64,000 nucleotides of DNA from Tigriopus japonicus. Its lineage: Eukaryota > Arthropoda > Copepoda > Harpacticoida > Harpacticidae. The position numbers and the translations under genes are program-made. The notes beneath the pieces are model-generated. The model worked only from the letters and a program-made list of their open reading frames with translations. It searched no databases and was not told the DNA's origin. The stretch lies in contig CM021320.1 in assembly GCA_010645155.1 (NCBI GenBank), forward strand, positions 6,384,642 through 6,448,641, written 5' to 3'. This document shows, one piece after another, positions 38,601 through 50,600 of the stretch; within the stretch, counting starts at the first letter, position 1; each line of letters starts with the position of its first letter.

Positions 38601-41600
38601 ATACTCACACAGGCAAGCAAAAAAATACCCAGCAGAGAGTATTTCCATACCGGCTTTTTTCCCATTTATCATGAGTCTAAATGCAAAGGAGCAAAGATGG
38701 AACTCACTTTTTGGAGGGGGTCTCTCTATTTTGGGGGATCTTGGACCCCAAGACTGACAAACTTCTTGGGACGAAGCCACATTGAAGTTGGTTTGTGCAT
38801 TTTGATGAATCATAAGTGCGCAAAGTAAAACGAGAGAATGGAGCATTTTGATTAAAACTCGTTGCGGCAAAATCCTCATGGCTTAGTTGCTCGGAGGCTA
38901 GAAATTTCAAAAGCACTTTGATAAATTGTGGCTCGGCTTACATTCTGCTCGCAAATGATAACAAAAAGCTATTGCTCCCATATTGCTGTTGTTCTTTTCT
39001 TATTTTCTGGTCCAAGAACTCTATTGAAATCACTTCAAAGCCTCCTTCCAACTTGAAAGGATTCACGCGATTCGCCTAAAAGTAAAAGAACATCGAAGAG
39101 AAGCGCAACAATTTTGATATCATGTCAACTGTGCGGTGCTTTGAAAAAGAACCCCAAAACTCCTTTGTCCCCCAGATTCATTCCCAAGAGTGTGAGTAGA
39201 ACTAATGTATTCATTCCATTTTCGAGCCTCACTTAGAATTGAAGTGGTCCTCCTGTAGTCTTGCCACGTTTTCTCATTGGTGCATTGCAGTAAAAGCTAG
39301 ATTGAGTGAGGTGCCAAAGAAATCTGCTCGGAGATCCCCAAATTGCCAACTCTCAAATGAACGAACGAGCTCAAGATGAAATATGGTCAGGCTTTGGCAG
39401 TGATATAAAAATACCATTCTGATAAAATTCAAAGATTCACAAGTGGACCCCTGGGGAAATCATAATGTTTTTTCCACATAATTCATATATGCTCATGAAA
39501 AATTAGCGGTTTAAAAAAAGGCAAGGTTGGATCCGGGGTTGCACTAAGTTTCATTATGTAAGTCTCGTTCAACGAGACTTTTTATTTAGAGCTTGCATAA
39601 TGTTATTCAATTGAACGCCCAAGTTGACCTCTTCTAAAACCCTCTTCTTTGTATTTGGACATTTTTCTTTATTTAAAGTCCAGCAATCCTGAGGATAAGC
39701 CGAGTTGAAGATTCGGTTTAAAAAATCTGGAGTTAGTCTACTTCTATTTTTAAGCACCTTTATGAGCGACGGAATTATCCTTCTCTAGATGGAGGCAACT
39801 AAAGAGGAATGAATGTCTTTGGATATATGAGTGAAACTCTTGTTGGTAGTACCACAACCTATTTCTTAAATTTTATTTCATATTTCCAGTCTATTAGAGA
39901 TCATTTACGATACTGCCGTGTTTAAGATCCACCACCGATAGACAGCGAAAAGTAACCTGTTACCTTTATTATTAACAACTATTGAATGTGTCGTAAAAAT
40001 GATGGAACATGAAAATAAAGAAAACAACGAGATTTCACCAGGGACCTCTCTTGTGAACAAATTAAATTGTGCCAGGATCCTTGTTTGTATACTACGTTTA
40101 CACAATTGCTACTCGTTCCAAGTCCATGTGGATCAGCTGTCACATTTCGCACTAAGAGTGCATTTGGCCACATTAAGGACTAGTATACAGTTGTCCTCGT
40201 ATCTTGGAGGTTCCAACTAGGTCGTCCCATGTCTATGGGGTTCATTAGATATTCGGAGCCAATTGATTAGGCAGGGATATTCCCATTCGGGATCGGCAAG
40301 GACCACTTCAAATGTGGATCGGGAAGGAAATGTACAGGAAGGAGAGAGGGGCGAGGAAAATAGGGGACACGTCCCAAAAGTAACGAAGTGTGTGAGAGGG
40401 CACCTGCTCCTTGGAATCCCAAATCATGATGTTCCCCCAAAACTGTAACGCACCTTAACACACCCTAAGCACTTGTATTATGGTAATTATGACAAAGACG
40501 CCATTATTACACAAGTAAGCCAATGTTTTAGGTTTTCAAAACAGATGTTCAATATTATGGAATGGTCCTGCCGAATTTTCGTTCAGAAATAAGTTCCAAA
40601 ACGTAACTCCATTTGAAGGGAACAAGTTGTGGAAAAATATAAATTGAAGTAAGTCAGTCACCGGATTGCTCAAGAAGTGCAATTGACCAAATCTTGTTTC
40701 GGATTTGGACAACTGAACAAGTCAAAAAAAATTTCCGAGTGAAATTGAACATGCATCGTTGCACCAATATTTTCAGAAAGGTGCTCTGCCAAAATCTTGA
40801 TTCAATCCTTGAAGTGTGGAAAAACATTCCTTGCACACTTGACGTTAAATCAACAAAAACAGACATTTCATTTATCCCACTCACTTCTCAGCGAGCTTGA
40901 AATGGCAGCTTTTTAATGACCACCTTGGTTCCAAAATTCAGTTCAAAGAAATTTTAAGGTCATTAATTTTGAGAAAAATACCGAAACACCCAACATCACT
41001 TTCCTCCGGTTGTTTCAAAACCACAACTTTGGTCTATTTTTGATCCCCCTTTTTCTCTTTTAATGTGGGGAATGAGCCTCATTGTGGTTGTTTGAATGTG
41101 TTCCCCTCCAAATTTATGTTTCCACTCAAGGCTAATTAACGATGTTCCTGTGCTTTTGACGCAATGCGGCTCTAATGAGCTCGGCGGGACTTTGCTTCTT
41201 CGTTCGGTCTACCTATCTCTTGTTCATTGGACCCTCTAACCGCCCAAAGGAATCCTAACATTTTCCAATTCTATCCAAACAAGCAGATCATCCCCAAATC
41301 TAGACATACACATGTCCAAATAGTCCTCCAACAACCCACTAGTGTGCTTGATCAACAAACGAAAATTGCCGTTGAGGAGCTCACCAACTAAGATACCACC
41401 TCTCTTCTTCAACAACGGCTTTTGTGAGTCCTCGTTCGTCAACTGTTTTGGAGGAGTTCAAGGTCACCATTCAGAAACGCGTACCGTACGCGATTTAGTT
41501 CAGCTCAGATAGATGGTTGCTTCGTTGGTTGGTTGGATGGTTGGTTCTTTGTTGAACGAACGAGGATCGCCTTGACAAAATGCGTTGTTATGACGATGGA

Positions 41601-44600
41601 AATTATTCAAATGCATGGGATGTGAAGCATGCATTCTTCCAAGATGCTAATCGAATTGTCACAGAGCATGACCATCCTTGAACCTAGATTATAGATTTGT
41701 TTAGGGCTGTTTTTTAACCCTTTGAACAAGAGTTTGCGTCATCACAAATGGCCATTTTTTGATGACGACAGAGGCGAGGCACGCTTGACAAAGATTCCGT
41801 CTAGTCACGTCATTATTGCAACCATAATGACACTTGAAAGATGTACTGGTTAGCAAATTGGCTTTACCAACGTTGTGTGTTCCGCCTCAAGCTTTGATAT
41901 AAAGGGGCTTCAAGTGCTCTTGATTTTGAAAAGACGCATTGCTACTAACGCTTTTGACGGGCTTCCAAGTCCTCTTGGAACGGAAAGTGGAGCAAAGGAG
42001 GCGTGAAATCCACTTTCTCAACTGAAGACGGTCATTTGTCCCGTCAAAATGACACGTCATCATGTCAAAACCTTTCAATTATTTTCCGCTTAAATATCCA
42101 TTTGATTTAGAGCCAAAAAGACCTCGAATGAAGGCTCTCTGAGGGAGCTTCTCTGGCCTTGGCAACCACTGCACTTTGACTCTCTCTGGGAAATGGTTGC
42201 CTTCTCAACCCTTGGACTCCATTAGGTCCATTCAAATCATCGCTTTGGTCGCCCCAGAGTTTGGAGTTCCAGCGAGAAGTGTTGCACAAAGAAGATTATA
42301 CTTGGGCTTTAAGGGGCGACAAAGGGGCAAAAAGTTTGGCAATAATTTTAGATCTGATCCCGAGTTCTTTGTTTGGACGAGAAGTGAGCATATTAGCCGG
42401 TTTGGGAACTTTTTCTTCAAGTGCTTTTTTTTGCCACAAACCGAATTGGCCATGCCTCTACCCGGATAGAGTTGGGTGCTGGGATGATCTCGAGGACGGT
42501 TGGATACACGTGTAGATTTTTATTGTCAAGTTTGGCACCAAAAGAGCACAACTTTTTACGTAGTAAAGCATCGCGTAAGAACAGGGAGGGGTTTGTTTAT
42601 GTTCCATAACTTCATGATGGTTTTTAGTTGTGGCGTAAGAGAGCCAAGTTCCACGGAACAACTTTTATTCCAAGAAGAACCACTTATTTGCAAAACCTCC
42701 AACCAAGCCAGTCTCGGCTTGGAACTTGGGGCGCCTCGCAAAAAGCAAACTTGAGAATACTTTTAGGTTAATGACTTTTTTCTTATTTCAAGGGTTACCA
42801 TGACATACTCTCACTAGTTATGAACGCCGTTAAACTAAGATTTTCCTAAAAAGCCTTTCCTTCAATGGAGAATGTTTCAGCTAATTGTTTGAGTTCATTT
42901 TGTTTTTGAGTGAAAGGGCCGTTGAAACAGTCCCCCGTCAAATCCAATCAATTACTTCTGTAGTGTATTTTGGTGTCTCTGGACTCTTAACGTAATTGAC
43001 TAAAGGCCCTCTTGCTGGTTCCATCTGTTGTCTTTCAAGGGTCAATTGGGTGAGTGCACTTTGAGTTCCCCACAAACACTTGACTTTTCATTGATGGAGT
43101 TGAAAACACGTTATCACTTCAAATCGAAGTTCATAGCATCCCAAAAGAGATCAAGAACACCCCCCAAAGAATTGATTTGGAAGAAGCACATGAATCAAAT
43201 ATGTACTGTCTCTGTGCGATGGTTGTTCCAATGGAGAACCCCGAGCTCTGTCCCATTTCTTTAAGTGCCTTTATATACTCTCTTCCGTGTCAGCTTTGAT
43301 AGGGATAGAAATTCGTCAACATCAGAACGTACTAGCGTCAACCTCGAGGAGGTCCAATCTCGAAAAGTGTTCCAAAACTGACTTGTATATCTATTTCCAT
43401 TGGTGTTCTTGTTCCAGGTCTGAAGTTGAATGAGTTTGTCCACCATTTCGAGCCCGCTTTCTTCGAGTTGGACCATGTGATCACTCAACATCAGGACTTG
43501 CTCCATTTTCGACGTAAACGGGATGTTGCCGGGCAACATCAACCCCAATCAAAGAAGATGGTCGGAAAGCCCGATATTCAGTTCAATTTCACCGCACACA
43601 ACAGGTAAATGACAACGAGCCTCAATAGGAAAGTGATTAAGTCTTGGAGTGAAAGCACCCCTTAATTGGATTTGAAGGGCCAGTTGATGCAACAAGAGTC
43701 CTTATATACTCACTAGTGCTCTCAAAATTCAATGCACACGAGAGCGGAAGTTGCAAAGTTTTGGGATTCTGCCAGTGATGTTTACCGCTCTTGTTGGAAT
43801 TCTACGCCCAAACTTGGATAGAATGCGGCTAGGCCAGAGCACACAAGGCTGAGGAGTGAGTGTCTTTGTCTTCAAATTTGGAGTTGCAACTTCAAAAATG
43901 ACTTGAAATTCCGTGAGAGTGTCCCCTCCGTGCCACGAAAGAGTTTGTAGTACATTCAAGTGGAACAAGCAGGAACAAGAAGAAGAGGACGCAGATAGTA
44001 GGGGAGGTAAAGCTTTGGAACAAATTGAGCTCGCATTGAATGGAAGTAGTTTTGGGACGTTGTCATTGGAATTGATAGTGGGTTCGAACAAGCACTTGCA
44101 TGGAATTGATGAGACCAACACTTATTTGCTTTTAAGAAACTGACGAGGGGTTTCTAACGACCCAAAATTGACCTTCAGTGGTCCAAATTGCTTTCATAGA
44201 AAAAGTAAAATATGTTTTTAGAGGAAACATATCTTGTTTATTAACCATCGGGAAGTTCATGTTTCAGTTTTAGACTTTTGTCCCACCTAATTTAAATTCT
44301 TCATCAAGAAACTCATTTGGCAGCTGCAATTAGAAATGGAACAAAAGTTACTGTTTTGTCCGTGTTTTCCTTCTAATTGATCATTCAGGCCCTTGGCAAG
44401 TCTTGTCTAGAACACCTGGAAGCAAATTGGAGGAATGTTCCACCCGTGTCAGTCCGAGTGTTCTCGGAGCCAAACAGAATAGCTCCATTTACATTCCACA
44501 CAAGAGTTTTCGCTCTCAGGGCACCAACCAACCAACCAACAAAGAAAGAAAGAAAGAAAGAAAGAAAGAAACTAACCAACCAACTAGTCTTGTAGTTAAA

Positions 44601-47600
44601 CATGCAAATCAGCTAATTACAACCGTGCTTATGCAAAGTGAAGCTCATCTGACGTGCACAATACCAAAGGACTGGGGTTTGTTCCCCCTTTTCATTGTCT
44701 GTTCCAACAGAGTGACCCTTTGATGGTCTGGCTTATCTACTGATCCGATCCCAAATGTGTGATATGGAAAGTACTTTGACAGCACAATATTAATGAATTA
44801 ATCATTGTCCTGACTTGAGTGCAGAAATAACAAGTATGGGAACAAAGACAAATTGAGCTCGTTTTTTATTTATTTTGAGGCACCCGGTTAAAAAGGACGT
44901 GGAATTGAGGAACTTTCTCGCATTGCCGTAAAATAAGTGAGCTCAAGTTAAAGGAGATTCTCGTTCCCCTCCTTCGTTTTATTGCAACATGAAACTCAAA
45001 AGTTGTACTTGAACTCCTTAACTAGCGTAATCCCGGGAACAATTAAGGACCAAGTATGTACCTTTTTGGTTCCATGCATGACTAGAAAATATCGACAGTA
45101 TTGTTGCGACTTCCTCCTCCACAAACCGAGAAGATAAATATTATGTCAAGGAAGCGAAGAATAACTCATCCCCCTCTCTGAGTGTCCCTCTCTCCCTTGT
45201 ACAGTACATATTGGGTAGTATCTCGTACTCGATCAAATATTGTAAATGTGAGAGGAACACAGAGGGAACGAGGGATCAAATATCGTGGATCCAAATCCTA
45301 GCCTCAGGGAGTAGACTCGTTCAAGCATAGACTTCTTAGTGCCTCTTGAAGTGGAACAAATCCGTCTTGTGTGCCTGCCTGTGCTTTTTGAAAGACGGCT
45401 AACCAGTCCTCAAAACTGAATTTTATTTTAAGTTGTAAATCATGCGTTGAATAGAGGTGCTAGAATTGAGTAGTGTGCCATTTATTCGTGGATAAAGTTC
45501 TCAGTTCGAAGTTCTATGTAAGTTCCACACATGGACCGAGAGTTGCAAAACCCATTTGGAGAAGGGATCGTCGAGGCCGAGCTAAAGGAAAACTTTTTTT
45601 CCATTATCGAGAATTGTTGACAAGGAGACCCAGGAACACGAACCAACCAACCATATGGTTACTACAGGAGGGTGCGGCTCCGAGTGTGAGCATGCATTAA
45701 GAATGGCCCAAATCAGCTGCTTGTGGGGCTGAAACTAGTCCAATTAACGCTTGCCAACATTGATAACCAAGCTTTGGGTTTTTGATAAGAGAGGAAATCT
45801 ATAGCGTTCTTCTCTTCACCAGTTTGGGGCACTGAAGCCTTAGGTTTTTAGTCTTGGAAGTTTGTTCGTGATCCTTCTCCCCAAGGGTTGCAATCAAGTT
45901 TGGGTGTTCAGTACACTGGTTCTAGTGGATATTGGCAAAACTTTTTTCTCCTCTTATCTGGTAATATGATCCCGAAAAGAAGTTTTTATCTGTTCCCATC
46001 AGAGATGATATGTGCTCGAGTTGTTTATAGAAATGGAACAAAAAGGCCGGGAGAAGACCCAAAATCCCAATTCAACCACGCAGATTCCTGCCAATAACCA
46101 TGGATAACTCGGATAATTTTGTCAGTCTACTACGTTTTTTAAAATATAAAAAGCGTCCACATTTTTTGGGTGCTTATTCACATTGAATATTTTTTCAAGA
46201 TTCTAAAATACCTATTGTTCAAAATGATTCAGAGCAACCGAAAACCTCACCGACCAACTTTGACATTGAGCTTCAGTTCGGAAGCTCCTTTTGCAAACAC
46301 GTCAAGTGCGCCCAAGCAACTTTGACTAATTGCAAACAATATTCAACGCGGGGTATTTTTCTTCTTACAGGCTGTTCCAACTCGAGCTTCATGAGAGTTC
46401 CCATGGAATTTTCTCCGATGACATAACGTTCGAGAACACTCACGGTCCCATTGACTACGCCATGGAGAAAGTCTATTCCGGGGTCTTACGAGGTAAATAC
46501 CAATGCCCAGGATCGCTTCTTAATGAAGTTTCCCTTTTCACAAGGTCTGGATCAACGCTCACTCTACATTACCTTCTCCGTTCCAGATACTCCCGACTCT
46601 CAAATTCATGGCGTCTTAACTGAGGACGGCCACTTTGATGGCCACATATCCACCCCGTCAGAGCATTACTACATTGAACCCGCCCATCGGTAAGTCAATT
46701 ATCCGCCCCCTATCCCTGACGAGACCCGCCCCATCATCAACCCAAACGATGGGTCCATTTAGATCCCATTTCAGTCTGGAAAGCTTAATCGGGATCATGG
46801 AGAAAAACGAGACGAGAATGGGAATAAGAGCACTAAGATATTAAATCAGATGATGTGACTTCCATCGAAGCCAATAGAAGATTTTATATCCTTCCCCTCC
46901 CCTGAGAAATCGTGATCCAGATTTGTCTTTCGTCGTCCTCACCAGAACGACCCACTCACTCACTTACTTACTCGTTCCCTCTTGGGCTTACCAGCGAGTG
47001 TTCAGGTTCTCTTTTTGGTCGATGGTATTAGGAAATTGAAGCAAATTGCATTTGGCTTCCCGAGACGGAATCCACTCCACCATTCATAATAGAAAGTACG
47101 CCCCAAGCTACTACGATATATATATCCACGGCTTGTCTTTGACACACAACGACGTTCGTTCGTTCGTTCGTTAGTCTGTCAGTCTGTCGACAACGAAGTT
47201 AGTTACCCGTCCACTTAGTCTACTGAGCTGTAATGCAATCAAGGTTGTCGTAACAGTATCAATAGTCCCGCTGATGTTGTAGCTCTTGATGGCGGTAGTG
47301 GTTGTTGTTGTTATAGCAATAATAGTAATAGTGGCGGAGAAAACGGCTTTCCGGGGAGTCCAATAGGAAAAAGGGCCCTTGTGGTTCCACTCCGATTCGT
47401 TCTTGGGCTCTCTTCAAAGCCTATTACCTTGTCTTTGTTCCCTTAATGGACGGACTTAACTTTTCTTTTCTCTCATATTGAAATGACAAGACGACGAAAG
47501 GGAGGGAATCACGAGAAGAGCAACCAAGCAACCAGCACACACTCGTCCCAGAATTCCACCTTCAAACAGATTGGAGGGGAGACATTGACAGAAAAGGAGA

Positions 47601-50600
47601 AAGAACGGGGATAAAGTTACAAATCTGATTGGGTCACCCAGAGTTCCTGGAAATAGTATAGAGGAACAAGTCTTGCACATTTGTCCAAGTCGAAGGAAAG
47701 TTGTAAAAATCCTCGGATATGTGCGAGAGAGAGAGAGCCCCAAAAGATAACCCTTACCCTAGTACAAAGAAAAGCTTTGCTAGCGGGCTTTGCAAGCTAG
47801 AATTGGATTGAACGTGTACACAAGGGCAACAATGTTCCTCATGCTCCGGTTCCATTTTCAGATACTTCCCTTCAGCCAAAAAAGGAACGTTCCAAAAGGG
47901 TGGAACTCGTAAAGGTCAAGGATCAGAGTCAAAAGACGCAGACAACTTAAAGGCATATGAGGAAGCCTCTGTGGAATTTCATTCTGTGATATACAAGGCC
48001 AGTGATGTCCATCACCCCACCTCAAATCCCGAAGCCCCATGCAAGTCCCATGAGCTCCATTTGCGGAACAAAGAGGCCAAAGCCCATCTGAGACCCGAGG
48101 ATTGGCCTCAGCTCGTCGCCGCATCCCAGTCTTTCAAGCGCAAACCTGTGATAAACCACAACTCAAACACAAAGCCGCCACTTGACCGCTCGAAACGGGC
48201 CATTGTTCCAGAGTCCCTCCAAACGGGTCCAAAGGGTCCACCCCATGCCGAAAAGCAGACGGTGACCACCTATGAGGTACTGGATTGGGCCGATGTCCCC
48301 GAAAGTGTCCGACATCACTTTCGGAAACGTGCCAAAACCCTGGCTGCCAACAAGAAGATCGACCCGAAGAAGACCACGTGCATGCTCTACCTTCAGGCTG
48401 ATCATTTGTTCTATGAGAAGATGGGTTCAGAAGAGGCGACCATTGATGTGATGACACGTCACGTTCAACGGGTCAATAGCATCTATAAAGAGATCGGTGA
48501 GTGAAAAAAATATGAGGAAGGATCCAATTTTGAGTGATCGTTAGCACAGAATAATGGAACGGTCTCTTCAAAAGGCGACTTTGAGATCAGACAAAATATG
48601 AACAGGGGCCGAGGGTTCAAAGACCTAGAGTTAATAGGGTAGTTGTCGAAAGGACCAAGGGAGAAGGGAGGACCTGTCTGAATTAATTCTCCTAAATCTC
48701 TCTCTTTCATTCTCCCCCCTGTTCCCTCTCACTCCCATTCTACCTGCAGGGTAAACTATTATCAAGACTAGTTCCCTTTGAGTGGGAGACTAAAAGAAAC
48801 TTTCAAAGAGTCGAAGAAAAGAAATCATCATCCCTGCATTCGTTGTACCGTCAGATATTGAGCATATATAGAGCTCCACTTGGAAGATATTTAGACAATT
48901 TTCCTCTATCTGTTTCAAGACTAGACATTTAACTGTGCTTTTGCCAATTCTGATCATTCTTTCCGCCGGAGGGCAGCTTAGCGTTGATTCATCTTCCTCT
49001 ATAAAGCAAGACTAAAAATAACCTTCAACTATTTTAGAACTTTACCATATGCGTGTTCCATCTTCCATTGGATAGAAATAAATGGCTGCAATGTCGGTAA
49101 AAACGCCCCAATATCTTGGCGTAGTCTCTCTTCTGACTCCGATCCAATTCAAGGTTCGCCCAAAGGAGCCTCATTGATTATGGATCTTGCCCTGGTTGAT
49201 AATGTGTCCCATTTGAGTTTTTTTGTCCCCTGCTCTGGTTCCAAACACGGATCCTCATCCCTTCTTCTTGTGCTCTTTCTTTCCGTACTTTCACCCACTT
49301 TTCCGTACACAGTCGCTCACTCACTCACTCACTGACAGGCCCGTCGTTCGTTCCATCGTTCCCTTGCTTGCCTGGCACACAAGTTTTTTTAAAGTTAATT
49401 TCTTGGGTATTAGACTGAGTCTTTTCAATCCCAGAGTCCCCTGTCAAGGCGGTAGGCTGCCTGCTACAGTTATGCCTCAGAACAGTTGGTTGGTGGGTTG
49501 GATGGTTGGTAGCTGTGGCAGCGGTTTGGCTTGAAAGAGACCCTGAAAAAGGAAAGAGACCATCACCGCAACCACCTCAGTTGGTTTGGATCGGTTTGGG
49601 CCCCGAGATGATGATGAAGAACAAGACGACGACGACGACGAGGACGACGAGGACAAGAAAGACTGGTCCTCGTGTGTGAATGTGGGTGGACGGGTGGAGG
49701 CTCGTAGTCAGCACCAAGAGATCTTTTAAGCCGCTTTTTGGAAAGTAGATAGGAAATTTGAAGGACGAGTTCGTTCATCATTTTGGGACCAGGCAACCAA
49801 CAGCCTTGCTGTCTTGGGTATTCTGGATCGTTTCTGAGGAATTGAGAGGGGGTTCATCGTGGAGGTATATGTACGGATATAGCAAAGCAGTTCAAGTGTG
49901 TTTCCTCGGCTTCGATATGCGGGGAAATACCCAACCATCGACCAACGAGAGCACAGGAATGGAAGAGATAAGATTGGCAAAGACCAGCATTTTTGACATA
50001 TTTTGGCCCAAACTCGCCTCTCGCCGTTGTTATGATAACGAAACTTTCAAGGTCGGTCGGCTCCGCAGCCCCGTTCTCGGGATCGAGAGTTTTCTCATTT
50101 CTTACCGGTCGGATGCAGATTCAGCTTGAAAGCACAAAAAAGGCTGGCTCTTCCGGCTGAAAAAGTTTCATATAGCAGGCATTGTTCGTGCATATGGGGG
50201 GGATCTTTGAAATCTAATCCGCTTGTTATTATTAATCATTGCGTTTCCTTTTCAGACTTTGATCAAGACGGCAAACCAGACAATATCAGTTTCATGATAA
50301 AGCGAATCAAAGTCCACACTCGAGATTCTCTCAAGGATCCCAAGTATCGATTTCCCGGAAATTATGGTGTAGAAAAGTTCCTCGAGATATTCTCTGGTAA
50401 GTCCATTGGCATCCCTTGTCTTTAGTTCTAATGGGAACACTTATTCGGGAGCTATCTGGCCATCTAATCTATGGCTGCAGAGGCCGGGTTGATTCACTTT
50501 AGGGTTGGTAAATGTTCAAGCAGGGTGCCAAATCTCAATCTCATCTTGACGTCATTGACAGACGAATTTGCATATCGAATCTTCTCCGAAAGGACCTTGT

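Larger units (their letters stand above)
5626..43417 (+). other. ADAM10 intron 1 (37.8 kb)
   Basis: Bounded by AAAAG|GTAAGA at 5626 and ttcttgttccag ending at 43417. Joining across it gives a continuous frame with the ADAM10 prodomain. Long first introns in this gene are known in other animals. Apart from the separately listed repeats, gap and exon-like candidates, it is anonymous sequence with moderate AT bias, microsatellites and chance open frames. It may hold enhancers, but none can be identified by eye. Confidence 0.8.

Noticed and set aside
44085..44105. GGGTTCGAAC string resembling a tRNA B box
   Set aside because: No matching acceptor stem, D arm or A box at the right spacing.
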